Part shown: positions 33,970 through 42,195 of the stretch, piece by piece
Numbering within the stretch: position 1 is the stretch's first letter
Layout of the letters: every line of letters starts with the position of its first letter
Source: a virus
Direction: 5' to 3' (one strand)
Length of the DNA stretch: 47,276 bases
IMG/VR virus record: IMGVR_UViG_3300027973_000079
Location: 1 to 47,276 of that record
Notes under the pieces: model-generated
Told to the model about the DNA's origin: nothing
Seen by the model: only the letters and a program-made list of their open reading frames with translations
Databases searched by the model: none
Program-made: the position numbers and the translations under genes

Positions 33970-35748
33970 ATGAAAAATGAAATTGTTTTAGACTATAGTA
34001 GAGACTCGCTCTTTGATGAATTGGGAATTAAGAGACTCAAAGAATCGTATATGCGAGAAGATGAAGTATCACCACAGGAGAGATTTGCGTATGTTTCAAA
34101 CACTTTTGGATCGAATAAAGATCATGCTCAGCGTTTGTACGATTATTCTAGCAGGCATTGGCTTAGTTATTCTACTCCCATTCTTAGTTTTGGTCGCTCT
34201 AGGCGTGGCCTTCCTATCAGCTGCTTTCTTCCGTTCTTACATGATAGTGCAGAAGGATTAGTAGACTGTCTTGCTGAGGTGAATTGGCTTTCAATGCTAG
34301 GAGGTGGAGTTGGAATTGGTATCGGCATTCGCAGTTCGGATGATAAGTCGGTTGGAGTCATGCCCCACCTTCGCACATATGACGCATCATCTCTCGCTTA
34401 TAGACAAGGTAGGACTCGTCGCGGTAGTTACGCTACATACCTTGATATTTCTCATCCCGACATTCTTCTATTTCTTGAAATGAGAAAGCCTACGGGCGAT
34501 CCTAATCTTCGTTGCTTGAATCTACATCATGGAATCAATATTCCAGATGCATTCATGAAGATCATTGAAAATTCAATGCTGGATAAGAACTTTGATGATT
34601 CGTGGGAGTTGCGTGATCCACATAGCAATGAGGTGCGAGAAGTAGTTTCTGCTAAAGACTTGTGGCAGCGCATTCTTGATATTCGTATGCAAACTGGTGA
34701 GCCTTATCTACACTTCATTGACGCAAGCAATAGAGCAATGCCACAGTTTCAAAAAGACTTAGGCTTGTCAATTAAACAAAGCAATCTATGCTCAGAAATT
34801 ATTCTAGCTACAGATAGAACCAGAACTGCCGTGTGTTGCTTGTCATCAGTTAATTTGGAGTATTTTGATGAATGGAAAGATCATCCAACTTTCTTGCGTG
34901 ATATTGCTGAAATGCTTGACAATGTTCTTCAGTATTTCATTGATAATGCGCCTACAGCCGTGGAACGTGCAAGGTTCTCTGCCAGTCGTGAGCGGAGTAT
35001 TGGCATCGGTGCTCTTGGCTTCCATGCTTATTTACAACGAAATAACACACCGTTCGAATCAGCGCTCGCAGTAGGAAGAAATAGACAAATTTTTAAACAC
35101 ATTAGAGAAGGATTAAACAATGCAAATCTTGAATTGGGCAAAATACGAGGTGAAGCGCCTGACGCCGTTGGTACTGGCTTACGATTTAGTCATCTTATGG
35201 CCATTGCTCCTAATGCTAGTTCTTCCATCATTATGGGGAACACTAGCCCTAGTATTGAGCCTTATCGGGCTAATGCTTATCGGCAAGATACTCTTTCGGG
35301 ATCTTCGTTAAATAAGAACAAATGGTTAGATAAAATAATTAAAAATATTGTAAAGAATGATGAAGAGTATCAATCTATTTGGTCAAGCATTATTGCTAAC
35401 GATGGTAGTGTACAACATTTAGATATTCTTGACGATTGGACAAAGGATGTATTCAAGACTTCTATGGAGATTGATCAGCGTTGGCTAGTTAATCATGCTG
35501 CAGATAGACAAGAATACATAGATCAAGCACAATCATTGAATCTATTCTTTAGACCAGACGTTAATATCAAATATCTACATGCTGTACACTTTCAAGCATG
35601 GAAGCAAGGTTTAAAGACTCTTTACTATTGTCGTTCTGAGAAGATCGGTAAAGCAGACAAAGTTTCAAAACGAATTGAACGCGAAGTTATTAAAGAATTA
35701 GATATGAAAGCACTTATTGAAGGAGATACTTGTTTAGCTTGCGAATGA
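33970..35748 (+). CDS. nrdA: Ribonucleotide reductase alpha subunit, compact class I
   Basis: At 592 residues it lacks the N-terminal ATP-cone of E. coli NrdA (761). Key residues are present: ISCFLPF (first redox Cys), NLCSEI (radical Cys), CCLSSVNLE (second redox Cys), the tyrosine pair in TLYYCRS, and the C-terminal shuttle CLAC. It reduces ribonucleotides with NrdB, encoded at 38146. Without the cone, allosteric dATP shut-off is probably lost, as in other phage enzymes. Confidence 0.93.
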   Translation: MKNEIVLDYSRDSLFDELGIKRLKESYMREDEVSPQERFAYVSNTFGSNKDHAQRLYDYSSRHWLSYSTPILSFGRSRRGLPISCFLPFLHDSAEGLVDCLAEVNWLSMLGGGVGIGIGIRSSDDKSVGVMPHLRTYDASSLAYRQGRTRRGSYATYLDISHPDILLFLEMRKPTGDPNLRCLNLHHGINIPDAFMKIIENSMLDKNFDDSWELRDPHSNEVREVVSAKDLWQRILDIRMQTGEPYLHFIDASNRAMPQFQKDLGLSIKQSNLCSEIILATDRTRTAVCCLSSVNLEYFDEWKDHPTFLRDIAEMLDNVLQYFIDNAPTAVERARFSASRERSIGIGALGFHAYLQRNNTPFESALAVGRNRQIFKHIREGLNNANLELGKIRGEAPDAVGTGLRFSHLMAIAPNASSSIIMGNTSPSIEPYRANAYRQDTLSGSSLNKNKWLDKIIKNIVKNDEEYQSIWSSIIANDGSVQHLDILDDWTKDVFKTSMEIDQRWLVNHAADRQEYIDQAQSLNLFFRPDVNIKYLHAVHFQAWKQGLKTLYYCRSEKIGKADKVSKRIEREVIKELDMKALIEGDTCLACE

Positions 35749-35777
35749 TAAAAGTAACTATAAAAAGGATAACTATA

Positions 35778-36143
35778 ATGTATGAATATAAAGCAAAGGT
35801 TGTCAAAGTTGTTGACGGAGACACAATAGATTTAGATATTGATGTTGGTTTTAATATCACAATACGTCAACGTGTTCGATTGATGGGAATTGATACACCA
35901 GAATCTAGAACTAAAGATTTAGTAGAAAAGGAAAAGGGTTTAAAAGCAAAGCATATTACAGAAGGATATGCTCTTAAAGCAAAAGAAACCGTAGTTAAAA
36001 CATACAAAGATGACAAGTATGGTAGAATGCTTGTCGATTTAGTTTGTGATGGTGTAAACGTCAATCAGAAATTGATTGACGGCGGATTTGCATGGAATTA
36101 CGACGGCGGTCATAAAGATAAAGATTTGACAAAATTGATTTAA
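35778..36143 (+). CDS. Thermonuclease (staphylococcal nuclease-like)
   Basis: The ATG at 35778 after AAAGGAT gives 121 residues; the frame from 35730 overlaps nrdA. Motifs VVKVVDGDTIDLDID, VRLMGIDTPESR and DDKYGRMLVDLVCDG match SNase-type nucleases, with the catalytic Arg, Asp, Glu and second Arg all present. The lack of a signal peptide argues for a cytoplasmic role, such as degrading host DNA or processing phage DNA. It begins the block inserted between nrdA and nrdB. Confidence 0.87.
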   Translation: MYEYKAKVVKVVDGDTIDLDIDVGFNITIRQRVRLMGIDTPESRTKDLVEKEKGLKAKHITEGYALKAKETVVKTYKDDKYGRMLVDLVCDGVNVNQKLIDGGFAWNYDGGHKDKDLTKLI

Positions 36144-36233
36144 ATGAATAATGCTTTTCTTTGGTGGTCATTTCGAATAGTGGAAATGATCACTTGCCTA
36201 CATATCATAATAAATGTTTGGCGTCACTGGTAA
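36144..36233 (+). CDS. Possible small hydrophobic peptide
   Basis: A 29-residue ORF starting directly after the thermonuclease stop (MNNAFLWWSFRIVEMITCL and so on), hydrophobic and Trp-rich. No ribosome-binding site of its own. It may be translated by reinitiation or be chance. Confidence 0.25.
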   Translation: MNNAFLWWSFRIVEMITCLHIIINVWRHW

Positions 36234-36245
36234 CAAAGGAGTAAA

Positions 36246-37034
36246 ATGCATTACAAATCAATCTTCATATCTGATGTTCATTTGGGATCTAAAGAATGTA
36301 AGGCTGATAGACTAAACAATTTTCTAAAAGAAAATAGTTGTGATACATTATATCTTGTTGGTGATATTATTGATGGTTGGAAAATACAACAAAATAAACT
36401 ACATTGGAAGCAAAGCCACTCTAATGTAATTCGTAGATTTTTAAACTATAGCAAAGATGGCAGTAAAGTAATCTATATTGCTGGTAATCATGATGAATTC
36501 TTACGCCCATTCATGCAATATAAACTTGCATTTGGTCGTATTGAAATTCATAATCAGTATGAGCATCTAGGTGTTGACGGTAAAAGATATCTAGTAACCC
36601 ATGGTGATCTATTTGATGGAATTACTAGACTTGCACCTTGGCTAGCATTTTTAGGAGATAAAGCATATGACTTTATTTTATCGATTAATAGCAAATACAA
36701 TTGGATACGCCATCGTTTTGGTTTTGGGTACTTTAGTCTTAGCAAATACCTTAAGCATAGAGTAAAGAAAGCTGTAGACTTTATCTTTCAATTCGAAAGA
36801 AATCTAGCAGAGTATTGTAAGAAGCGTGGATTCGATGGCGTTATCTGTGGGCACATACATCATGCAGAGATTAAAACAATAGATGGTATAATCTATATGA
36901 ATGATGGTGACTGGGTTGAATCATTGACTGCATTAGTTGAACATGTAGATGGAAGATGGGAAATCTTAACATATACTAAAGGAGACTCAAATGTGGTTAC
37001 TACTATTGATAGCGGTGCACTCGACGAATCCTAA
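36246..37034 (+). CDS. PlcP/LpxH-family metallophosphoesterase
   Basis: Start at 36246 after AAAGGAG. The 262-residue protein has the full calcineurin-like motif set: SDVHLG (D10, H12), GDIIDGW (D40), GNHDE (N81, H82), THGD (H119) and GHIHH (H203, H205). The tail YMNDGDWVESLTALVEHVDG is typical of proteins annotated as UDP-2,3-diacylglucosamine diphosphatase-like, which include PlcP, the phospholipase C used by bacteria to turn phospholipids into diacylglycerol under phosphate stress. The adjacent GT4 glycosyltransferase is the usual partner (Agt) of PlcP. True LpxH activity is the alternative. Confidence 0.8.
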   Translation: MHYKSIFISDVHLGSKECKADRLNNFLKENSCDTLYLVGDIIDGWKIQQNKLHWKQSHSNVIRRFLNYSKDGSKVIYIAGNHDEFLRPFMQYKLAFGRIEIHNQYEHLGVDGKRYLVTHGDLFDGITRLAPWLAFLGDKAYDFILSINSKYNWIRHRFGFGYFSLSKYLKHRVKKAVDFIFQFERNLAEYCKKRGFDGVICGHIHHAEIKTIDGIIYMNDGDWVESLTALVEHVDGRWEILTYTKGDSNVVTTIDSGALDES

Positions 37035-37164
37035 TGACATACCTGGTAGACTATCTTTAGAATTTGAAACAAAAGAATCATGTGAACATAGTTTAAGCAC
37101 TTTAAAATATTGGTTAAAGTTTGACTCATTTAAGGTAGAAGGTAAATGCGTAAAAAAATTCTAA
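36991..37164 (+). CDS. Small protein nested between PlcP-like and Agt-like genes
   Basis: A 57-residue ORF whose ATG at 36991 has a strong ribosome-binding site (AAAGGAG, 36978-36984). It overlaps the phosphoesterase gene by 44 bases and the glycosyltransferase by 19. MWLLLLIAVHS looks like a short hydrophobic or signal segment, followed by LEFETKESCEHSLSTL and a Cys near the end (two Cys in total). Small phage proteins of this form exist; function unknown. Confidence 0.6.
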   Translation: MWLLLLIAVHSTNPNDIPGRLSLEFETKESCEHSLSTLKYWLKFDSFKVEGKCVKKF

Positions 37165-38144
37165 TTGTCACAGACAATCTAAAGGATCAAATAAATGGGG
37201 TTGTCGCGACTTTTAAAAATATTGAAATATGCGCTGATTCTGATGGGTACGATTTTGTTTATATTGATCCCGGGCAGTTCTCTTATATTAATTGTCCTGG
37301 TTATGCTGAAGTTAAAATCGCTTGGCCTAGAGGAATCGGAAAAAGAATTGAAGAGATTAATCCAGATCACATTCACATTGCTACGGAAGGGCCCGTAGGT
37401 CTAGCAGCAAGAATTTGGTGCGACAGAAATGGATACTTTTATAATACAAGCTATCATACGAAGTTTCCAGAGTTTCTGAATACGATATATAAGATACCCA
37501 CAAAATTAACATATCGTTATGTTAGATGGTTTCATAAACATTCTGGTAGAGTCTTAACTACCACAAATTCTATGGTTGATGAATTAAAGACAAGAGGCTT
37601 TAGATCTGATATAATCCCATGGACTAGAGGTGTAAATAGAGAACAGTTGAATCCAAGCGTAAGGCATCTGAAACAAATTATTCCAAAAGTTCTTTATGTT
37701 GGTAGAGTTTCAAAAGAGAAGAATCTAGATGATCTTTGCCAATATCAAAATGAATTTAATATTGTTATCGTTGGCGATGGACCATATAGAAAAGAATTAG
37801 AGAAGAGATATTCTAGAGTAGAATTTGTTGGATATAAGATTGGTGTCGAATTAGCTAATCATTATGCATCTGCAGATGTATTTTGTTTTCCAAGTAGAAA
37901 CGATACATTTGGAATAGTAATGATTGAAGCAATGAGTCTTGGTACACCAGTTGCAGCATATGATGTTACTGGACCAAAAGATATTGTTGTAAATGGATTG
38001 AATGGATATGTTGGAACTAGTTTATACGAATGCATTGAAGGCTGTTTGTATTTAAATAGAGTTAAAGTACAAGAGTCTTCAAAGAAATGGACTTGGAAGA
38101 GTTGCTGGGATATTTTTAAAGATAACTTAATTAGAGCGAGATAA
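37146..38144 (+). CDS. GT4-family glycosyltransferase, Agt-like
   Basis: The 332-residue GT-B protein begins with ILIVTDNLKDQINGVVATF, has HIHIATEGPVGLAAR, then SYHTKFPEF, and the GT4 C-terminal signature VLYVGRVSKEKN, VGDGPYRKEL and SRNDTFGIVMIEAMSLGTP. The N-terminal HTKFPEF is typical of glycosyltransferases acting on diacylglycerol or related lipids. Following the PlcP-like gene it probably adds a sugar to diacylglycerol to give a glycolipid. A role in sugar decoration of lipopolysaccharide is the alternative. It ends one base before nrdB. Confidence 0.8.
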   Translation: MRKKILIVTDNLKDQINGVVATFKNIEICADSDGYDFVYIDPGQFSYINCPGYAEVKIAWPRGIGKRIEEINPDHIHIATEGPVGLAARIWCDRNGYFYNTSYHTKFPEFLNTIYKIPTKLTYRYVRWFHKHSGRVLTTTNSMVDELKTRGFRSDIIPWTRGVNREQLNPSVRHLKQIIPKVLYVGRVSKEKNLDDLCQYQNEFNIVIVGDGPYRKELEKRYSRVEFVGYKIGVELANHYASADVFCFPSRNDTFGIVMIEAMSLGTPVAAYDVTGPKDIVVNGLNGYVGTSLYECIEGCLYLNRVKVQESSKKWTWKSCWDIFKDNLIRAR

Positions 38145-38145
38145 A

Positions 38146-39132
38146 ATGTCAAAAATAAAAAACGTAATGTTGGGAAGAGATGAATTTAAACCATTCAATT
38201 ATCCTTGGGCATATGACGCATGGCTAAAGCATGAGCAGTCGCATTGGTTGCATACCGAGGTTCCAATGGCAGAAGACGTAAAAGATTGGAAGAAGAAGCT
38301 AACAGAACAAGAAAAGTCATTTCTTACACATATATTTCGATTTTTCACGCAAGGCGACATTGACGTTGCTGGTGGTTATGTTGGAAATTATTTGCCATAT
38401 TTTCCTCAACCAGAAGTAAGAATGATGTTGCTTGGCTTCGCTGCAAGAGAAGCATTACACGTTGCTGCATATTCGCATTTAATTGAAACACTAGGACTAC
38501 CAGAAACAACTTATAGTGAGTTTCTAGAGTATCAACAAATGCGCGAGAAGCACGAATATCTTTTAGACATTTCATCAAAGAATGGAAACAAAGGATCTAT
38601 TGCAAAGCACATTGCTGTGTTTTCTGCATTCACAGAAGGTATGCAATTGTTCTCTTCGTTTATTATGCTATTGAACTTTCCTAGACATGGAAAGATGAAA
38701 GGTATGGGACAGATCATTACATGGTCAATTGTTGATGAAACACAACACGCTGAGTCTATGATTAAATTGTTTAGAACTTACATTGAAGAAAACAGAGAAA
38801 TTTGGGTTGACGAACTAAAATCAGAGATATATACTATCGCAGAGAAAATGGTTCAGCTAGAAGATAAGTTTATTGATTTAGCATTTAGTATGGGGTCGAT
38901 GGAGAATCTATCTTCTGAAGACGTTAAAGAATATATTAGATACATTGCTGATCGTAGACTTATTTCACTTGGCATGAAAGGAATCTTTAAACGTAAAAAG
39001 AATCCTTTGCCATGGGTTGAAGAAATGATTAATGCACCGACACACACTAACTTTTTTGAAAACCGTGCTACCGACTATGCAAAGGGTGCATTGAGCGGTA
39101 AATGGGATGACGTATGGGGCAAAGCAGCATGA
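38146..39132 (+). CDS. nrdB: Ribonucleotide reductase beta subunit
   Basis: The 328-residue ferritin-like protein has the di-iron ligands in EALHVAAYSHLIE (Glu, His, with the radical-type Tyr in AYSH), FTEGMQLFSS (Glu) and DETQHAESM (Glu, His). It generates the tyrosyl radical used by NrdA. nrdA lies 2.4 kb upstream, separated by thermonuclease, PlcP-like and Agt-like genes. It overlaps the next gene by four bases. Confidence 0.94.
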   Translation: MSKIKNVMLGRDEFKPFNYPWAYDAWLKHEQSHWLHTEVPMAEDVKDWKKKLTEQEKSFLTHIFRFFTQGDIDVAGGYVGNYLPYFPQPEVRMMLLGFAAREALHVAAYSHLIETLGLPETTYSEFLEYQQMREKHEYLLDISSKNGNKGSIAKHIAVFSAFTEGMQLFSSFIMLLNFPRHGKMKGMGQIITWSIVDETQHAESMIKLFRTYIEENREIWVDELKSEIYTIAEKMVQLEDKFIDLAFSMGSMENLSSEDVKEYIRYIADRRLISLGMKGIFKRKKNPLPWVEEMINAPTHTNFFENRATDYAKGALSGKWDDVWGKAA

Positions 39133-39362
39133 TTACACTTGAAACACTTGTGACTTTAGCAAAAGAAATCGAAATGGAAGATCCGATCGATTGGGGAATG
39201 CTAACTATCAATGAAGAAGATGCATATCGTTTGATTGGTGCATCTATTCTAGAAAAATTCAATGAGCCATGGCAAATTGAAAATCAAGTAGCAATGCTTG
39301 CAACAATTACAAAATTAGTTGTAGAAAATTTTGTTCTAAACTTAAAAGTAATTAAGGAATAA
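39129..39362 (+). CDS. Conserved small protein after nrdB
   Basis: The ATG at 39129 overlaps the nrdB stop (ATGA). The 77-residue helical protein has LAKEIEMEDPIDWGMLTI and MLATITKLVVENFVLNLK, both conserved in a family that regularly follows nrdB in aquatic T4-like phages. Function unknown; the position suggests a link to nucleotide supply. Confidence 0.75.
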   Translation: MITLETLVTLAKEIEMEDPIDWGMLTINEEDAYRLIGASILEKFNEPWQIENQVAMLATITKLVVENFVLNLKVIKE

Positions 39363-39363
39363 T

Positions 39364-39999
39364 ATGGCATTTCTCGTAGCAAATCTTCCTCCAGTACATT
39401 GTTATGTTAGGAAAGAATTTCTTTATGACTTTGAAAAAGGATTTTTTGAATACGAGCCTTGCATTTGGGTTTCAATCAAATCAATTCGTGGACAAGCATT
39501 TCGTATAGAAGCATATCTTCCAAGATATGGTGCGCTATATGATAAGTTGCCTCTTCATGCATACGTTTCGCGAAATAAGAATTTAGATGCTAAGAAGTTT
39601 CTTCCTTTAGATTATCTTCAGATTTGGGATTGCTTTAGTCACGATATTACTGTGATTAAGAAATCATTTCTTTCAAATTTGACAGCAAAGTTTTACGCAA
39701 AGAACAAAGAGTGGCATAGTGGTGGATATCTATTCACGGTAGATAATGGTGCTCCAGATTCAAATATTTTAGATACTACATACGCAGAATGGCCCGAAGA
39801 CCACAAGTCTTTTAATTTTATCGAACTAGATAATGGGCAATATGCAGCACAACCAAATAATCGTACAATATTTTTGGATGCAGCTTCGAATCCTAAAGAA
39901 TTGAGTTTTCCAGACTTTAAAGTTTGCACTAAGAAATATATTGTCGAACAAAATTCAAAATGGGCTTTAGGTGATACCAACACAGTTACTTACGAATAG
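39364..39999 (+). CDS. Conserved T4-like phage hypothetical protein
   Basis: The 211-residue protein starts MAFLVANLPPVHCYVRKEFL and has GQAFRIEAYLPRYGALYDKLP and LPLDYLQIWDCFSHD. This set is conserved among aquatic T4-like phages next to the nrd genes. No catalytic motif is visible; the tail has an aspartate/aromatic-rich segment. Function unknown. Confidence 0.75.
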   Translation: MAFLVANLPPVHCYVRKEFLYDFEKGFFEYEPCIWVSIKSIRGQAFRIEAYLPRYGALYDKLPLHAYVSRNKNLDAKKFLPLDYLQIWDCFSHDITVIKKSFLSNLTAKFYAKNKEWHSGGYLFTVDNGAPDSNILDTTYAEWPEDHKSFNFIELDNGQYAAQPNNRTIFLDAASNPKELSFPDFKVCTKKYIVEQNSKWALGDTNTVTYE

Positions 40000-40009
40000 A
40001 GGGACACAT

Positions 40010-40243
40010 ATGTCAAATTTTATAGTTTTTTGCGAATCATGTGATACGGAATATAAGTTAGTTCCGATGGGAGATGAATTTAGAGATCCACCAACAGTAT
40101 GCTCATTTTGTGGATCAGATTTAGATAAAAATAATGCTGTCGATAGTCAAGAAGAATTAGACTTTGATGAAGACGAAGAGGATTGGGAAAAACTAGTTGA
40201 AGAATCTTTTAAAGATAATTCTGAAGACTGGGAAGATAATTGA
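40010..40243 (+). CDS. Small zinc-ribbon protein with acidic tail
   Basis: The ATG at 40010 follows GAGGGA. The 77-residue protein has two Cys pairs, CESC (8-11) and CSFC (31-34), forming a likely zinc ribbon, and a strongly acidic C-terminus (FDEDEEDWEKLVEE). The build recalls small transcription-associated factors, but no function is known. Its stop overlaps the next start (TTGA). Confidence 0.7.
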   Translation: MSNFIVFCESCDTEYKLVPMGDEFRDPPTVCSFCGSDLDKNNAVDSQEELDFDEDEEDWEKLVEESFKDNSEDWEDN

Positions 40244-40794
40244 TTGTTGCTGGAATCGACTATTCGATGACTTCTCCAGCATTATGTGTTTACAATACAG
40301 AATCTGGAGAATTTTCATTTGATAATTGTACATTCTATTTTCTTACACAAAGTAAGAAGTATGAAATAGATACTGAAAACATTCATGGAATGCTTTTTGA
40401 ATACGACAACGAAATGCAGAGATATGATACAATCTCCAGTTATTTTCTTGATAGAATAATGGAGAATGAAGTTGACAAAGTGTACATGGAAGACTATTCT
40501 TTAGGATCAAAGGGTCGAGTGTTTCACATTGCAGAGAACACAGGAGTTTTGAAATATCGCATGTGGAGTTTTGGAATTCCATTTCAAACGATTCCGCCAA
40601 CAGTCATTAAGAAATTTGCAAGCGGAAAAGGAAACGCTAACAAAGAGCGTATGCAAGAAGTATTTGAAGAACATAATGAGGTGAAGCTAAAACAACTATT
40701 TAATATGACCGATAAGCAATGGAATCCATCATCAGATTTAATAGATGCATACTACATATGTAAATATGGTTTGAATGATAACACACTACAATAA
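40240..40794 (+). CDS. RuvC-like Holliday junction resolvase / RNase H-fold nuclease
   Basis: The start is TTG at 40240, overlapping the stop before it. The 184-residue protein has the RNase H-fold acidic residues: D7 in VAGIDYSMTSPALCV, E in VYMEDYSLG, and a C-terminal SDLIDAYYIC with two Asp. This matches the RuvC family, which resolves branched DNA. In this phage it may replace T4 gp49 in clearing branched DNA before packaging. Confidence in the fold is good, less in the exact role. Confidence 0.75.
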   Translation: MIVAGIDYSMTSPALCVYNTESGEFSFDNCTFYFLTQSKKYEIDTENIHGMLFEYDNEMQRYDTISSYFLDRIMENEVDKVYMEDYSLGSKGRVFHIAENTGVLKYRMWSFGIPFQTIPPTVIKKFASGKGNANKERMQEVFEEHNEVKLKQLFNMTDKQWNPSSDLIDAYYICKYGLNDNTLQ

Positions 40795-40802
40795 GGTACA
40801 TT

Positions 40803-41492
40803 ATGGAAGATGATAAGCCTGTTTCAATTTTTAATTTTAACGACAACAAAAAAGCCAGACAGCCAAAAGCAGTAGCGCAATTATATACATTCTATCTTAC
40901 TGGTCAAATCACCAGTTCAGAAGATTATATCGAATGGTTCGAAACTATTCGAAATGCATCTCAGATGGACATTGTTAAAATTCACATCAATTCTCAAGGC
41001 GGCGATTTGTTTACCGCAATTCAATTTTTGAGAGTTCTTGGAGAAACGCAAGCACATGTGATTTGTTCCGTAGAAGGCGCTTGCATGTCTGCAGCAACTA
41101 TGATATTCTTACCAGCAGATACACATGAAATCTCAGAACATTCCATGTTCATGTTTCACAATTACTCTGGTATCACTATGGGTAAGGGTGGTGAAATGTA
41201 CGACAACATTACGCACGAACGTAAGTGGTCTGAAAAGATTCTACGCGGAGCATATGAGGGGTTCTTGACCGAAGAAGAAATCAAGTCCATATTGAACAAC
41301 AAAGATATCTGGATGAGCGGTGAAGAAGTAATTAAACGATTGAAAGGTAAAAAGGCAGAGAAGTCTGCTAATAAAACTAAGGTGAAAAAAGATGACGTTA
41401 AACCAGAACCAGTTGCAGACAAACAACCTACAAACGACGGACCAGTCGCTCCAGCAACAAAGCGACCAGCAAAAAAGCCAAAGCAATCCTGA
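40803..41492 (+). CDS. clpP: ClpP-like serine protease
   Basis: The 229-residue protein has the ClpP core: VKIHINSQGGDLFTAIQFL, the nucleophile Ser in GACMSAATMIF, and the catalytic His in FMFHNYSG. The third residue is likely an Asp in the helix region after residue 140. A lysine/proline-rich tail (190-229) is phage-specific and is read in a second frame by the next gene. ClpP-like proteases occur in several T4-like phages; whether it acts on virion or host proteins is open. Confidence 0.85.
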   Translation: MEDDKPVSIFNFNDNKKARQPKAVAQLYTFYLTGQITSSEDYIEWFETIRNASQMDIVKIHINSQGGDLFTAIQFLRVLGETQAHVICSVEGACMSAATMIFLPADTHEISEHSMFMFHNYSGITMGKGGEMYDNITHERKWSEKILRGAYEGFLTEEEIKSILNNKDIWMSGEEVIKRLKGKKAEKSANKTKVKKDDVKPEPVADKQPTNDGPVAPATKRPAKKPKQS

Positions 41493-42195
41493 AAGTGTTT
41501 TTCTAGTGTCATCAGCAATTCATGCAAAGCATGGAGTCTATGACACAGAAACAAGATTCAAACAAACGATTGAAACTTGTAAATCAATTCGCGAAAGGTG
41601 TGATACTAAAATCATCATTCTTGATGGCGGATACAAAGATTTAACTTCCGAAGAAAAAGCTGAACTTGTAGATTACATTGACGAATTCTACACGTTTAGT
41701 GAAGAAGAGATTGTTAAACAGATTCAAAGCATTCCTAATCACGATATCGTAAAGAACATGATTGAACTAGTCATGTATGGATCATTTTACGATAGAGTTG
41801 CTGAAGAGGGTTGGCGAGAGAAATATAAACGAATCTTTAAAATGTCTGGTCGTTATACTTTGAATGATACTTTTAATTATCAAAAGCACATGGATGCTAA
41901 AGATAAGATTATCATTCGTGGTCCATTCACTAGTCAATTTAGTCCAGACACAACTGGTGGAGTGACTCTACAGTATATGTCACGGCTTTGGAGTTTTGAT
42001 GCATTTCTATTGCCGTACATTCGGGACATTTATGTTGACATGTTTCAGCATATGAATGATCAGCTTGCGAAAAAAGGTTATATTGATATTGAGCATTTGC
42101 TATTCCATCATTTGGATCTGTCTCTAATTGAGAATATTGGTAAGCTAGGTCTTGATGGTAATATTGCACCCAATGGCGTGAGGATTTCAGATTGA
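41392..42195 (+). CDS. Putative glycosyltransferase-like conserved protein
   Basis: The frame opens at 41392, overlapping the ClpP tail by 101 bases; the first 35 residues are Gln/Ser-rich and low in complexity, so a later start (for example GTG at 41507) is possible. The conserved part starts FLVSSAIHAKHGVYDTE and includes RIFKMSGRYTLNDTFN and IIRGPFTSQFSP. The KMSGRYxLND block is found in viral and bacterial sugar-transferase-like proteins. Role: probable surface or DNA glycosylation, tentative. Confidence 0.5.
   Translation: MTLNQNQLQTNNLQTTDQSLQQQSDQQKSQSNPESVFLVSSAIHAKHGVYDTETRFKQTIETCKSIRERCDTKIIILDGGYKDLTSEEKAELVDYIDEFYTFSEEEIVKQIQSIPNHDIVKNMIELVMYGSFYDRVAEEGWREKYKRIFKMSGRYTLNDTFNYQKHMDAKDKIIIRGPFTSQFSPDTTGGVTLQYMSRLWSFDAFLLPYIRDIYVDMFQHMNDQLAKKGYIDIEHLLFHHLDLSLIENIGKLGLDGNIAPNGVRISD

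Noticed and set aside
41162-41554. 130-codon minus-strand frame over the ClpP-like gene
   Set aside because: It is antisense to a clear ClpP and arises from the Lys/Pro-rich tail composition.
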